A stretch of DNA of 64,000 bases, taken from positions 1 through 64,000 of the forward strand of contig CAILYC010000031.1 in assembly GCA_903838355.1 (NCBI GenBank), given 5' to 3'. Below are positions 9,101 to 18,107 of this stretch, piece by piece. Position numbers and translations under genes: made by a program. Position 1 is the stretch's first letter. Every line of letters starts with the position of its first letter. This DNA is from an uncultured Burkholderiales bacterium. Lineage in GTDB: Bacteria; Pseudomonadota; Gammaproteobacteria; Burkholderiales; Burkholderiaceae_C. Below the pieces are notes generated by a model. That model had not been told where the DNA came from. It saw only the letters and a list, made by a program, of their open reading frames with translations, and did not search any database.

Positions 9101-9805
9101 ATGTTGACGCTCAGAAAATCCAACGACAGAGGATATGCCGACCATGGTTGGCTGAAGTCATTTCACAGCTTTTCTTTTGCCAGTTACCACGATCCAGCCC
9201 ACATGGGGTGGGGAAATTTGCGGGTGATCAATGAAGATCGCATTGAACCAGGCACGGGTTTTGGAACCCATGGTCACCGTGACATGGAGATCATCAGCTA
9301 CGTTTTGACTGGCGAACTGGCCCACAAGGACAATATGGGCAATGTCGTCTCGATCCCGCCCGGTGACATTCAGCGCATGAGCGCCGGTCGGGGGGTGCAG
9401 CACAGTGAGTTCAACCATGCACCCGAAGAACTCACGCATTTTTTGCAAATTTGGATACTTCCCAATGTGCACTCCATTGAGCCGAGCTATGAGCAAAAAA
9501 CCATCGCCCCCAGCCTCAAAAGAGGTCAACTGGTGGCAGTGGCGTCCCAGCACGATTATGCACAAGCGGTCAAAATACACGCAGATGCCACACTTTGGGC
9601 GGGTGAATTTGATGGCCTTGAAGCCTATGACATGGTCCTTGACCCCCAACGAAAAACCTATGTTCACTTGATCAAGGGAGAGCTGAGCGTCAACGGTCAA
9701 ATATTGAAAACGGGGGACGCGGCCTTGATGTCCAGTGAGACGCAATTGAAGCTCTCCCAGGGCAAAGATGCTGAAGTGTTGGTGTTCGATTTGTCGGCCA
9801 ACTGA
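9101..9805 (+). CDS. Pirin family protein (bicupin)
   Basis: A 234-residue iron-binding bicupin; some bacterial members have quercetin 2,3-dioxygenase activity, others bind proteins. The N-terminal cupin shows all four metal ligands in the expected places: H57 and H59 (THGHRDMEI), H101 and E103 (GVQHSEFN). The signature RKSNDRGYADHGWLKSFHSF opens the protein. I placed the start at ATG 9101, preceded by AAGGA at 9089-9093; an in-frame ATG at 8975 has no such site and gives a non-homologous extension. Next gene downstream, 41 bases away, is a flavodoxin-like reductase, and the two may be co-transcribed. Physiological role uncertain. Confidence 0.92.
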   Translation: MLTLRKSNDRGYADHGWLKSFHSFSFASYHDPAHMGWGNLRVINEDRIEPGTGFGTHGHRDMEIISYVLTGELAHKDNMGNVVSIPPGDIQRMSAGRGVQHSEFNHAPEELTHFLQIWILPNVHSIEPSYEQKTIAPSLKRGQLVAVASQHDYAQAVKIHADATLWAGEFDGLEAYDMVLDPQRKTYVHLIKGELSVNGQILKTGDAALMSSETQLKLSQGKDAEVLVFDLSAN

Positions 9806-9846
9806 CAATCGACGACGAAAATTGATTTCAAAAAGGCGAATTTCAA

Positions 9847-10386
9847 ATGACGAAAATGGTGGTGGTATTTCATTCGGGCTATGGCCATACGCAACGCATG
9901 GCGCAATTTGTGGCCGAGGGAGCCAAGGCCAGTTTGGTTGAGATCAATGACGAAGGCTTGGTGACGCCAGAGGGTTGGGCAGAGCTCGATCAATCCGATG
10001 GCATCATCTTTGGTTCACCCACTTACATGGGAGTGGTGTCTTGGCAATTCAAACGTTTTGCTGACTCTTCATCCAAACAGTGGTACAGCCGAGCTTGGCA
10101 AGACAAGGTGGCTGCAGGCTTTACAATTTCAGCCAATTTGAGTGGGGACAAATTGTCGACCCTGCAGTACATGATGACCCTGGCCATGCAGCACGGCATG
10201 CTGTGGGTGGGGCAGTCCTCACACTGCGATGGCGGGGTCAACCGGTTGGGGTCCTACAGCGGCGTCATGGCTCAAGTGGGGTCGACTCAAAGTGCATCTG
10301 AGATCAGTCTAGGGGACTTGGAAACGGCCAAAGCCTATGGATTGAGAGTGGCCGAGTTGACCCAACGCTTGCACGCAAAAACCTAA
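9847..10386 (+). CDS. Flavodoxin-like NAD(P)H:quinone oxidoreductase (WrbA-like)
   Basis: Small flavoprotein of 179 residues predicted to reduce quinones by two electrons. It has a flavodoxin fold: phosphate-binding loop near the start (VFHSGYGHTQRMAQ), the substrate/flavin loop FGSPTYMGVVSWQFKRF, and a third flavin-contact region around SSHCDGGVNRLGSYSG. It is shorter and more divergent than E. coli WrbA (198 residues), so I give the family only. It follows pirin on the same strand, a pairing consistent with oxidative-stress or quinone handling. Confidence 0.85.
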   Translation: MTKMVVVFHSGYGHTQRMAQFVAEGAKASLVEINDEGLVTPEGWAELDQSDGIIFGSPTYMGVVSWQFKRFADSSSKQWYSRAWQDKVAAGFTISANLSGDKLSTLQYMMTLAMQHGMLWVGQSSHCDGGVNRLGSYSGVMAQVGSTQSASEISLGDLETAKAYGLRVAELTQRLHAKT

Positions 10387-10424
10387 AAGCTGTGCTCAAT
10401 AGGGTGGGGTTGCGACAGACGGGG

Positions 10425-11180
10425 TCAGCTTGGATCGATTTCCTGCCCTGGGGGAAGTAAATTCGGTGCCAAGGCTCTGCGTTCATCAAACACGAAGCAA
10501 GACCCTTGATAGTGATCGTTGCCCACGTCTTCAAAATATTTGAGAATACCGCCTTCGAGTTGATAAACGTTGTCGAGCCCGATCTCACGCATATAAATGG
10601 CCGCTTTTTCGCAACGGATACCCCCAGTGCAGTAGCTCACAATGGTTTTATCTTTTAAAGCCTCTTGTTGGGCCAAGACTTCATTTGGGAATTGACTGAA
10701 ATGTGAAATATTGAAATCAACGGCACCCACGAATTTGCCCATTTCAACCTCGAAATCATTTCGGGTGTCAAGGCACACCACCTCGCGGCCCTGGTCGTCG
10801 ACACCATTGCGCAACCATGTTGCCAAGGTTTGCGCCGCAATGCTCGGGGCCCTGCCGGACTGGGGTTGAATGGTGGGGTGGTTCATGCGGATGATTTCGG
10901 CCTTGATCTTGATGATCATTTTGCGAAATGGTTGATATTCAGACCAACTCTCTTTGGCCGTCAAGGGTGCAATGAGCGGATCTTTCTTGATGGACTCCAT
11001 AAAACCCCGTACTTGCACAGCCTCTCCTGCCAAAAAGACGTTGATGCCTTCTTCTGACAACAAAATGGTTCCCTTGAGTTCTCGCTCGAGGCATTCCCGC
11101 AGATAACGGTCTTTGCGCACTTGCAGTTCGTCCAAGTTGACAAACAAGTAGGCTGAAATGTTTAATATTGAGTTCACCAC
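10425..11180 (-). CDS. trhO: tRNA uridine(34) hydroxylase, rhodanese-type
   Basis: Oxygen-dependent hydroxylation of uridine 34 in some tRNAs, the first step of 5-methoxyuridine formation; formerly YceA. The 251-residue protein has an N-terminal ferredoxin-like (UPF0176) domain with LSEEGINVFLAG, then a rhodanese domain with CLDTRNDFE and the active loop SYCTGGIRC, where C184 is the catalytic cysteine. The start is a GTG at 11180 (a second GTG follows), unusual but there is no ATG near the conserved N-terminus. It is transcribed divergently from dnaE. Confidence 0.93.
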   Translation of the reverse strand: MVNSILNISAYLFVNLDELQVRKDRYLRECLERELKGTILLSEEGINVFLAGEAVQVRGFMESIKKDPLIAPLTAKESWSEYQPFRKMIIKIKAEIIRMNHPTIQPQSGRAPSIAAQTLATWLRNGVDDQGREVVCLDTRNDFEVEMGKFVGAVDFNISHFSQFPNEVLAQQEALKDKTIVSYCTGGIRCEKAAIYMREIGLDNVYQLEGGILKYFEDVGNDHYQGSCFVFDERRALAPNLLPPGQEIDPS

Positions 11181-11361
11181 GATATTTTAGTTGCAATTAA
11201 TTTTGCGGTCGTCATGCTTGTCTCAAAAAAATGGGGACAAAAAAAAGAAAATTCGACCTTTTACTCAGCAACATTCTATGGGGTTCACCCGAGTTAAAGA
11301 TATTTGTGATTTTGCTCCCCAAGTTCAAGTTCAAGCAAGGACTTTTGCCTACAATGAGCCC

Positions 11362-14300
11362 ATGTTTGTACATTTAAGACTTCACACAGAATTCTCGGTG
11401 GTCGATAGCACCAACCGCATCGAGACTTTGGTTGGTATTGCGAAAAAAGACAACCAACCTGCCTTGGCCATCACAGATTTGAACAATCTGTTTGGAGCCA
11501 TCAAGTTTTACAAAGAAACGCGTGCCAACGGCATCAAACCCATCTTGGGCGCAGAGGTGATGCTCGAGCCACTAGGGCTGGATCAGGGGGGCATCGGTCG
11601 AGTAATTTTGCTGGTACAAAACCACAAAGGTTATTTGAATTTGTGCGAGCTCATCACGCGGTCTTGGACGCAAAACGTGCTGCGTGAAAACGCCTTGGTC
11701 AAATGGTCTTGGCTTGAGGAGCTCAATGAAGGCTTGATCATGCTCTCTGGCGCTCAAGCCGGACCCATCGGCCAAGCCTTGGTTCAAAAAGATTTGGGCC
11801 GTGCTTCTGAATTGGCCTTGCGCTTGGCCAGTCTTTTTCCGCACCGTTTTTATCTTGAGCTGCAGCGTGCCGGGCGTGTCGATGACGAGCGCCATGTTGC
11901 TGCTGCCGTTGAATTGGCCCACAGTCTTAAGTTACCCGTGGTGGCCACCCATCCCATTCAGTTCACGCTCGAAGACGATTACGACGCCCATGAGGCTCGC
12001 GTGTGCATCGCCGAGGGTGAGATTTTGGCCAATCCCAAACGCGTGAGGAAATTTAGCCGTGAGCAGTATTTCCTCTCCGCGTCTCAAATGCAGGAGAAGT
12101 TTGCAGATGTGCCCAGCGCCATCGCCAACACGCAAGAGATTGCCAAGCGTTGCAGTATCAACTTGACCTTGGGCAAACCCCAGTTGCCAGACTACCCGAC
12201 GCCAGAGGTCGATGGGCAACGCATGCCGATTGCGCAATATTTCAAAGTCGCCTCGCGTGAAGGCCTTCAGTTGAGACTGCAAGCGCTTTATCCAGATCAA
12301 GAAGCGCGCGCAGCGATAGAAAAAGAATACGAAGAACGTCTTGAGTTTGAGATCAACACGATTTTGAACATGGGCTTTCCCGGCTATTTTTTGATTGTGA
12401 GTGACTTCATTCAGTGGGCCAAAACCCACGGCTGTCCTGTGGGCCCAGGCCGTGGATCAGGTGCAGGCTCATTGGTGGCGTACTCTCTCAAAATCACCGA
12501 TTTGGATCCATTGAAATACAAATTGCTCTTTGAACGATTCTTGAACCCGGAACGGGTCTCCATGCCTGACTTTGACATTGATTTTTGCCAAACCAATCGC
12601 GATCGAGTGATTGATTATGTCAAGCAAAAATATGGATCCAATGCCGTGAGTCAAATTGTGACCTTTGGAACCATGGGTGCACGCGCGGCCATCCGTGATG
12701 TGGGACGCGTCATGGACATGAGCTATAGCTTTTGCGATAGCCTTTCCAGTTTGATACCCAATAAACCCGGTCAACACATCACCATTGCCGGTGCAATGGA
12801 GCAAGTGGCGCAATTGGCCGAACGTTTTGCCAAAGAAGAGGACGTCAAGACCTTGTTGTCCATGGCCCAGCGAGTCGAGGGCTTGTCTCGCAATGTGGGT
12901 ATGCACGCGGGGGGCGTTTTGATTGCACCTGGCAAGCTCACCGACTTTTGCCCTTTATACCAGCAGCCTGGCAGTGAGTCAGCCGTCAGCCAATTTGACA
13001 AAGACGATGTTGAGGCCGCAGGCTTGGTGAAGTTTGACTTCTTGGGCCTGGCCACACTCACCATCCTTCAAAATGCCCAGGATTTGATTGTTAGCAGGCA
13101 TCAGGGCCAACAAAATTTTTCTTACGAAAACATTCCCCTCGACGACGCCCAGACCTATCGCTTGTTCCAAGAAGGCAAGACCGAAGCGGTGTTCCAGTTT
13201 GAGAGTCGGGGCATGCAAGGCATGCTGCGTGACGCCAAGCCCACACGGCTTGAAGACTTGATCGCTTTGAACGCCTTGTACCGACCTGGTCCAATGGATT
13301 TGATTCCAAGTTTTGTTGCGCGCAAACACGGCCGTGAAAAGGTGGAATATCCACACCCCTTGGCTGAATCGGTGCTTTCTGAAACCTACGGCATCATGGT
13401 CTACCAAGAGCAGGTGATGCAAGTCGCTCAGATTCTCGGTGGGTACTCATTGGGAGGCGCCGATTTGTTGCGCCGCGCCATGGGTAAAAAGAAGGCAGAG
13501 GAAATGGCCGAGCACCGGAGCATTTTCCGTGAGGGTGCCAGCAAAAAGGATATCCCACTGGATAAGGCCGATGAAATCTTTGATTTGATGGAGCGTTTTG
13601 CTGGCTACGGTTTCAACAAATCGCATGCTGCGGCCTACTCCCTCTTGGCTTACCACACGGCCTGGATCAAGGTGCATTACACGGCTGAATTCTTTTGTGC
13701 CAACATGACGGTCGAGATGGATGACACAGACAAGCTCAAAATCTTGTTTGAAGACGCCAAAAAAATGGGAATCACCTTCGAGGCCCCCGATATCAATCGG
13801 GGTGTTTATGTTTTTTTACCCATCACGGATTCTGAGATTCGCTACGGACTAGGTGCCATCAAGGGCACCGGACAGCAAGCCATTGAAGCCATTGTTCAAG
13901 CGCGCGAAGAGGGCGGCCCATTCACGTCCTTGTTTAACTTTTGTGTGCGAGTGGACCGTACAAAGTTCAATAAGCGCACCTTGGACGCCTTGATCAAAGC
14001 GGGTGCTTTTGACGCCTTGGATCGCAATCGAAGTGCGCTTTCAGCCAGCATTGATTTGGCTTTTCAGTTTGCCCTTTCACAGCAAGCCAATGCCCTGCAA
14101 ATCGGTTTATTTGATGCGCCCGATGAACATGGCTCAGGCACCAAGGAGCCCGAACTCCTTAAGACCATGCCTTGGGACATCAAAGAGCGCTTGATGATGG
14201 AAAAACAAGCCCTGGGCTTTTACCTCTCGGGTCATTTATTTGATTCTGTCAGGACCGAGGTGCGTCGGTTTGCCAAACGACAAATTGTGGATTTGATGGA

Positions 14301-14832
14301 CTCAAGGGAGCCACAACTGCTCGCAGGTGTCATTGGCGACTTCAAGGCCATCAATGGACAAAATGGCAAGATCGGGCTCTTTAAGCTCGATGACCAGTCT
14401 GGTTTTATTGAGGCGCGCGTGGACGACGCTTTGATGCAGGCCCATCGAGATTTGTTCAGAGATGATGAAATTGTGGTCGTGATGGGCAAGGTTCAACCCG
14501 ATCGCTTCTCTGGTGCAGGTTTGCGATTGAGTGTCAATCAAATTTGGGATTTACCCTCGGCCAGGTGTCGTTTTGGCAAGTACTTGAAGGTGGCAGTGAA
14601 CGGTGCCAATCCCGACATTGCACGCGTGATCAACGACCATCCAGCGAAAATTGAAATGACCGAACAAGGACAGTTGGTCAAAGGTTTGAGCGTTCGCTTG
14701 AGCTTGGAGCGCGAGCAAGTGAGTGCTGAAATTCAATTGGGTAAAAATGCCCGCTTCTTTCCCAGTGATGCTGCTTTGGCCAGTTGGACGGTGCAAGCTC
14801 ACGAGGGGCAACTTCAAATCGTTTATGAGTAA
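11362..14832 (+). CDS. dnaE: DNA polymerase III alpha subunit
   Basis: Main replicative DNA polymerase subunit. The protein starts with the PHP domain (FVHLRLHTEFSVVDS) and carries the polymerase catalytic acid motif PDFDIDF with D403 and D405, close to D401 and D403 in E. coli DnaE, which supports the ATG at 11362 over the in-frame upstream start at 11191. Further blocks are GCPVGPGRGSGAGSLVAY, YRPGPMDLIPSF and GYGFNKSHAAAYSLLAY, then an OB fold in the last 200 residues. Length 1156 residues, normal for the family. It is followed four bases later by pgsA. Confidence 0.98.
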   Translation: MFVHLRLHTEFSVVDSTNRIETLVGIAKKDNQPALAITDLNNLFGAIKFYKETRANGIKPILGAEVMLEPLGLDQGGIGRVILLVQNHKGYLNLCELITRSWTQNVLRENALVKWSWLEELNEGLIMLSGAQAGPIGQALVQKDLGRASELALRLASLFPHRFYLELQRAGRVDDERHVAAAVELAHSLKLPVVATHPIQFTLEDDYDAHEARVCIAEGEILANPKRVRKFSREQYFLSASQMQEKFADVPSAIANTQEIAKRCSINLTLGKPQLPDYPTPEVDGQRMPIAQYFKVASREGLQLRLQALYPDQEARAAIEKEYEERLEFEINTILNMGFPGYFLIVSDFIQWAKTHGCPVGPGRGSGAGSLVAYSLKITDLDPLKYKLLFERFLNPERVSMPDFDIDFCQTNRDRVIDYVKQKYGSNAVSQIVTFGTMGARAAIRDVGRVMDMSYSFCDSLSSLIPNKPGQHITIAGAMEQVAQLAERFAKEEDVKTLLSMAQRVEGLSRNVGMHAGGVLIAPGKLTDFCPLYQQPGSESAVSQFDKDDVEAAGLVKFDFLGLATLTILQNAQDLIVSRHQGQQNFSYENIPLDDAQTYRLFQEGKTEAVFQFESRGMQGMLRDAKPTRLEDLIALNALYRPGPMDLIPSFVARKHGREKVEYPHPLAESVLSETYGIMVYQEQVMQVAQILGGYSLGGADLLRRAMGKKKAEEMAEHRSIFREGASKKDIPLDKADEIFDLMERFAGYGFNKSHAAAYSLLAYHTAWIKVHYTAEFFCANMTVEMDDTDKLKILFEDAKKMGITFEAPDINRGVYVFLPITDSEIRYGLGAIKGTGQQAIEAIVQAREEGGPFTSLFNFCVRVDRTKFNKRTLDALIKAGAFDALDRNRSALSASIDLAFQFALSQQANALQIGLFDAPDEHGSGTKEPELLKTMPWDIKERLMMEKQALGFYLSGHLFDSVRTEVRRFAKRQIVDLMDSREPQLLAGVIGDFKAINGQNGKIGLFKLDDQSGFIEARVDDALMQAHRDLFRDDEIVVVMGKVQPDRFSGAGLRLSVNQIWDLPSARCRFGKYLKVAVNGANPDIARVINDHPAKIEMTEQGQLVKGLSVRLSLEREQVSAEIQLGKNARFFPSDAALASWTVQAHEGQLQIVYE

Positions 14833-14838
14833 GCCTTG

Positions 14839-15405
14839 ATGTTTTTAACCATCCCCACTTTGCTCACATTGACCCGCATTGTCGCGATTCCTTTGATTGT
14901 GGCGGTGTTTTACTGGCCCATGGAGGTGAGCAAGCAAAACCTCATTGCCACGACCATGTTCGTGGTGTTTGCCTTGACGGACTGGTTGGACGGATATTTG
15001 GCCCGTCGCATGAACCAAACCTCGGCATTTGGGGCCTTCTTGGACCCGGTAGCCGATAAGTTTTTGGTGTGCGCGTGCTTGTTGATCTTGGTACACCTCG
15101 GGCGCGCCGATGTGTTTGTGGCGCTCATTATCATCGGGCGAGAAATCGCCATTTCTGCACTCAGAGAATGGATGGCGCAAATTGGGGCTGGCAAAAGTGT
15201 GGCGGTGCACATGCTCGGTAAATTGAAGACCACCTCACAAATGGTGGCCATTCCATTTTTGCTGTTCAACGGAAATTTGTTTGGGTTCATTGATACTGCC
15301 AACGTCGGTTGGGTTCTCATTTGGGTGTCTGCCGCATTGACCGTCTGGTCCATGGTTTATTACTTGAAAAAAGCCCTTCCCGCCATCCGAGCCCATGTTC
15401 GATGA
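14839..15405 (+). CDS. pgsA: CDP-diacylglycerol-glycerol-3-phosphate 3-phosphatidyltransferase
   Basis: Integral membrane enzyme that makes phosphatidylglycerol phosphate, the committed step to phosphatidylglycerol and cardiolipin. The 188-residue protein has the CDP-alcohol phosphotransferase motif DGYLAR...GAFLDPVADK, with the spacing D-G-x2-A-R-x8-G-x3-D-x3-D, and four to five hydrophobic segments. I use the ATG at 14839; a TTG one codon earlier is possible. It starts six bases after the dnaE stop and its stop overlaps the next ATG, so dnaE-pgsA-transporter may be one transcript. Confidence 0.95.
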   Translation: MFLTIPTLLTLTRIVAIPLIVAVFYWPMEVSKQNLIATTMFVVFALTDWLDGYLARRMNQTSAFGAFLDPVADKFLVCACLLILVHLGRADVFVALIIIGREIAISALREWMAQIGAGKSVAVHMLGKLKTTSQMVAIPFLLFNGNLFGFIDTANVGWVLIWVSAALTVWSMVYYLKKALPAIRAHVR

Positions 15406-16298
15406 GTGAGCCATCATCGCCTTGGGCTCAGCGTTGGGTTGTGCTCATGCCAGGCGTGTTTGTGCTCATTTGGAGCACGGGTTTCGTGGTAGCCAAATTG
15501 GCCACACCCTATGCTGAACCCTTTATTTTTTTGGAATTGCGTTACGTTTTGTCTCTGGCTTTGTTTTTGCCTTGGATTTTTTTTCGGCGCGTTGCCTGGC
15601 CCAGCGATCCTCGCCAATGGGCGCACATTGGGCTGACTGGCGTACTCATGCATGCAGGCTATTTGGGTGGCGTCTGGGCTGCAGTGAAGTCTGGCATGGG
15701 ATCGGGTTTGTCTGCCTTGATTGTGGGACTTCAGCCCGTGCTCACGGCCATGTGGCTGTCTTCGCGTGGTGGCGTGGTGAGCGCCATGCAGTGGATTGGG
15801 TTAATCCTGGGGTTTATCGGTTTGACCTTGGTGCTTTGGCATAAGCTTGAAGTGGGACTCGAGATCAACGGGATGAGCTTACCGCTGGCCATCATGGCCT
15901 TGCTGTCGATCACTGTGGGCACTTTGTATCAAAAACGATTTGTCAAACCCTGTGACGTGAGAACGGCCAATTCGGTTCAATTGATGGCTGCTGCATTGGT
16001 GACCTTGCCAGTGGCACTGATGCTCAGTGGGGAGTTTGTGCTCAATGCTAGATCTGCGTTTGCATTGGGTTGGTCTGTTTTGGTGCTCACCATTGGTGGC
16101 AGTTCGCTTTTGTATATGCTGATTCAACGAGGGGCGGCGGCCTCTGTGACATCCTTGATGTATTTGGTGCCCCCTTGTACAGCCATCTTGGCTTGGATCT
16201 TGTTTGGTGAAGCCATCACTGTCACAACCGTTTTTGGCGTGGTGTTGACAGCCTACGGTGTGCACTTGGCGATTAAAAATACCCCGACAGCGCAATAG
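15402..16298 (+). CDS. DMT-superfamily (EamA) transporter
   Basis: Predicted inner-membrane exporter or metabolite transporter of 298 residues, with ten hydrophobic segments in two EamA repeats, the first starting with VVLMPGVFVLIWSTGFVVAK. The substrate cannot be inferred. The ATG at 15402 overlaps the pgsA stop (ATGA), arguing for coupled translation and against the longer frame that starts inside pgsA. Next is a decarboxylating dehydrogenase 67 bases downstream. Confidence 0.88.
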   Translation: MSEPSSPWAQRWVVLMPGVFVLIWSTGFVVAKLATPYAEPFIFLELRYVLSLALFLPWIFFRRVAWPSDPRQWAHIGLTGVLMHAGYLGGVWAAVKSGMGSGLSALIVGLQPVLTAMWLSSRGGVVSAMQWIGLILGFIGLTLVLWHKLEVGLEINGMSLPLAIMALLSITVGTLYQKRFVKPCDVRTANSVQLMAAALVTLPVALMLSGEFVLNARSAFALGWSVLVLTIGGSSLLYMLIQRGAAASVTSLMYLVPPCTAILAWILFGEAITVTTVFGVVLTAYGVHLAIKNTPTAQ

Positions 16299-16365
16299 GG
16301 CACAATGGTAAGGTTTGAACTCCGTTTCTCTATGTGGCTGAAAATCAATCAAAAGGGTTTGCTTT

Positions 16366-17451
16366 ATGAGTAAAAAAAGAATTGCAGTCATTGCGGGTGA
16401 CGGCATTGGTAAAGAAGTCATGCCCGAGGGTTTGAGGGTGGTGCAGGCCTGTGCGGACAAGTTTGGCATTGATCTCACGTTCGATCATTTTGATTTTTCA
16501 TGCTGGGAGTATTTTGAGCGTCATGGAAAAATGATGCCCGACAACTGGAAACACCTGTTGGGCGGGCATGATGCCATTTTTTTTGGTGCGGTGGGCTGGC
16601 CCGCCAAAATTCCGGACCACGTTTCACTTTGGAATTCTTTGTTGCTCTTTAGGCGGGAATTCGATCAGTACATCAATTTGCGCCCCGCTCGCTTAATGCC
16701 GGGCATTACCGCACCAGTGGTTCGCAAAGACGGCAGCAAGCGCTTGCCAGGCGAAATTGACATGTACATCGTTCGTGAAAACACCGAGGGGGAATACTCC
16801 GCCGTGGGTGGTCGAATGTTTGAAGGCACATCACGCGAGATGGTCATGCAAGAGACCATCATGACCCGTGTGGGTGTGGACCGTGTCTTGAAGTTTGCGT
16901 TTGAGTTGGCCCAGTCCAGATCCAAAAAACACCTCACAAGTGCGACCAAGTCCAATGGTATTGCCATTACCATGCCCTATTGGGATGAGCGAGTGCAAGC
17001 CATGGCCCAGCATTACCCAGGCGTGACTGTTGATAAGTTTCATATTGACATTTTGACGGCTCACTTTGTCCAAAGACCTGATTTCTTTGATGTGGTCGTG
17101 GCGAGCAATTTGTTTGGTGACATCTTGAGTGATTTGGGCCCAGCCTGCACAGGAACCATCGGCATTGCACCCTCGGCCAATTTAAATCCAACGCGTGAGA
17201 TGCCGTCTCTCTTTGAGCCTGTTCATGGCTCAGCCCCTGATATCGCGGGCCAAGGCATCGCCAATCCCATTGGTCAAATATGGTGTGGGGCCATGATGCT
17301 AGAGTTTCTGGGTTACAAAGAAGCCCACGACAGCATTTTGCATGCCATTGAGCAAGTGCTGCTTCCTCAAAATGGTGCACCATTGACCCCAGACTTGGGC
17401 GGAAGCGGCAAAACATCAGATTTAGGGAAAGCCATTATGCAAAGTCTTTAA
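16366..17451 (+). CDS. Tartrate dehydrogenase / D-malate dehydrogenase (decarboxylating)
   Basis: NAD-dependent beta-decarboxylating dehydrogenase of 361 residues, related to isopropylmalate and isocitrate dehydrogenases. Seen: the opening IAVIAGDGIGKEVMPEGL, substrate-binding arginines in FRREFDQYINLRPARLMPG, the VRENTEGEYS block, and the metal-binding acids in NLFGDILSDLGPA. The VRENTEGEYS and WNSLLLFRREFDQY segments favour the tartrate/D-malate subgroup (ttuC, dmlA) over leuB. It would feed pyruvate or glycerate into central metabolism. ATG start. It stands alone between a transporter and the HU gene. Confidence 0.9.
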   Translation: MSKKRIAVIAGDGIGKEVMPEGLRVVQACADKFGIDLTFDHFDFSCWEYFERHGKMMPDNWKHLLGGHDAIFFGAVGWPAKIPDHVSLWNSLLLFRREFDQYINLRPARLMPGITAPVVRKDGSKRLPGEIDMYIVRENTEGEYSAVGGRMFEGTSREMVMQETIMTRVGVDRVLKFAFELAQSRSKKHLTSATKSNGIAITMPYWDERVQAMAQHYPGVTVDKFHIDILTAHFVQRPDFFDVVVASNLFGDILSDLGPACTGTIGIAPSANLNPTREMPSLFEPVHGSAPDIAGQGIANPIGQIWCGAMMLEFLGYKEAHDSILHAIEQVLLPQNGAPLTPDLGGSGKTSDLGKAIMQSL

Positions 17452-17601
17452 ATAAGCGAAAAATTTGATCAATTTTTTTTTAAATTATCTTAAATCGTCT
17501 AGAATTCATTCCCGCGTAAGGTTTTTTATTGTGGGTTTTTAGAATTGCCATTGATCAATTTTTGAAGCATTCAATGTCAAGCGCATCGTCCTAAATTATT
17601 G

Positions 17602-17621
17602 AGGTTTCGAAAAAGAAACCT
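17602..17621 (+). promoter_or_regulatory. Hairpin in the leader of the HU gene
   Basis: AGGTTTC at 17602-17608 pairs with GAAACCT at 17615-17621 around a GAAAAA loop. No T run follows, so it is not a terminator. It lies 60 bases before the HU start; a role in mRNA stability is only a guess. Confidence 0.35.
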
Positions 17622-17680
17622 TGATAGATTTGGATCTAAACAATGGATTAACATCACACCTATAAGTAGGGGATTTTTTT

Positions 17681-17953
17681 GTGAATAAATCTGAATTGAT
17701 TGAACATATTGCCAAGCACGCGGATATCTCCAAGGCTGCAGCCGCAAGAGCACTTGAGGCCACTGTCGGTGCAGTCAAAACCACTTTGAAAAAAGGTGGA
17801 ACTGTATCCTTGGTAGGGTTTGGAACCTTTGCAGTGACCAAGCGCGCAGCGCGCACGGGTCGCAATCCAAGAACGGGTGCTGCGATTAAAATCAAGTCAG
17901 CCAAGGTGCCGAAGTTTCGGCCAGGCAAGGCTTTGAAAGAAGCGCTGAATTGA
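17681..17953 (+). CDS. HU family DNA-binding protein
   Basis: Histone-like nucleoid protein of 90 residues, the normal HU length. It has the dimerisation helices ([20 protein letters not shown]) and the DNA-binding arm [20 protein letters not shown] with the conserved RNP, ending [16 protein letters not shown]. The start is GTG at 17681, preceded by AGTAGGGG, a good ribosome site. HU bends DNA without sequence preference; IHF lengths and motifs differ. tRNA-Val follows 19 bases downstream and may share its transcript. Confidence 0.96.
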   Translation: MNKSELIEHIAKHADISKAAAARALEATVGAVKTTLKKGGTVSLVGFGTFAVTKRAARTGRNPRTGAAIKIKSAKVPKFRPGKALKEALN

Positions 17954-17972
17954 GTTGTATTGGTTCAAGGTG

Positions 17973-18048
17973 GGGTGCTTAGCTCAGTTGGTAGAGCGGC
18001 GCCCTTACAAGGCGTAGGTCGGCGGTTCGAGCCCGTCAGCACCCACCA
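17973..18048 (+). tRNA. tRNA-Val (anticodon TAC)
   Basis: Cloverleaf with acceptor GGGTGCT/AGCACCC, D arm GCTC...GAGC, anticodon loop CTTACAA, T loop TTCGAGC and encoded CCA. 76 bases. A terminator hairpin follows nine bases later. Confidence 0.97.
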
Positions 18049-18057
18049 AATAACCCG

Positions 18058-18081
18058 AGGCGAACAAAGTTCGCCTTTTTT
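18058..18081 (+). terminator. Rho-independent terminator after HU / tRNA-Val
   Basis: AGGCGAAC (18058-18065), loop AAA, GTTCGCCT (18069-18076), then a run of T. Confidence 0.85.
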
Positions 18082-18107
18082 ATTGTTTTCTCACCTTGTG
18101 GGGTTGT

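Noticed and set aside
11191-11361. Upstream in-frame start for dnaE
   Set aside because: It adds 57 non-homologous residues; with ATG 11362 the catalytic Asp positions agree with E. coli DnaE.
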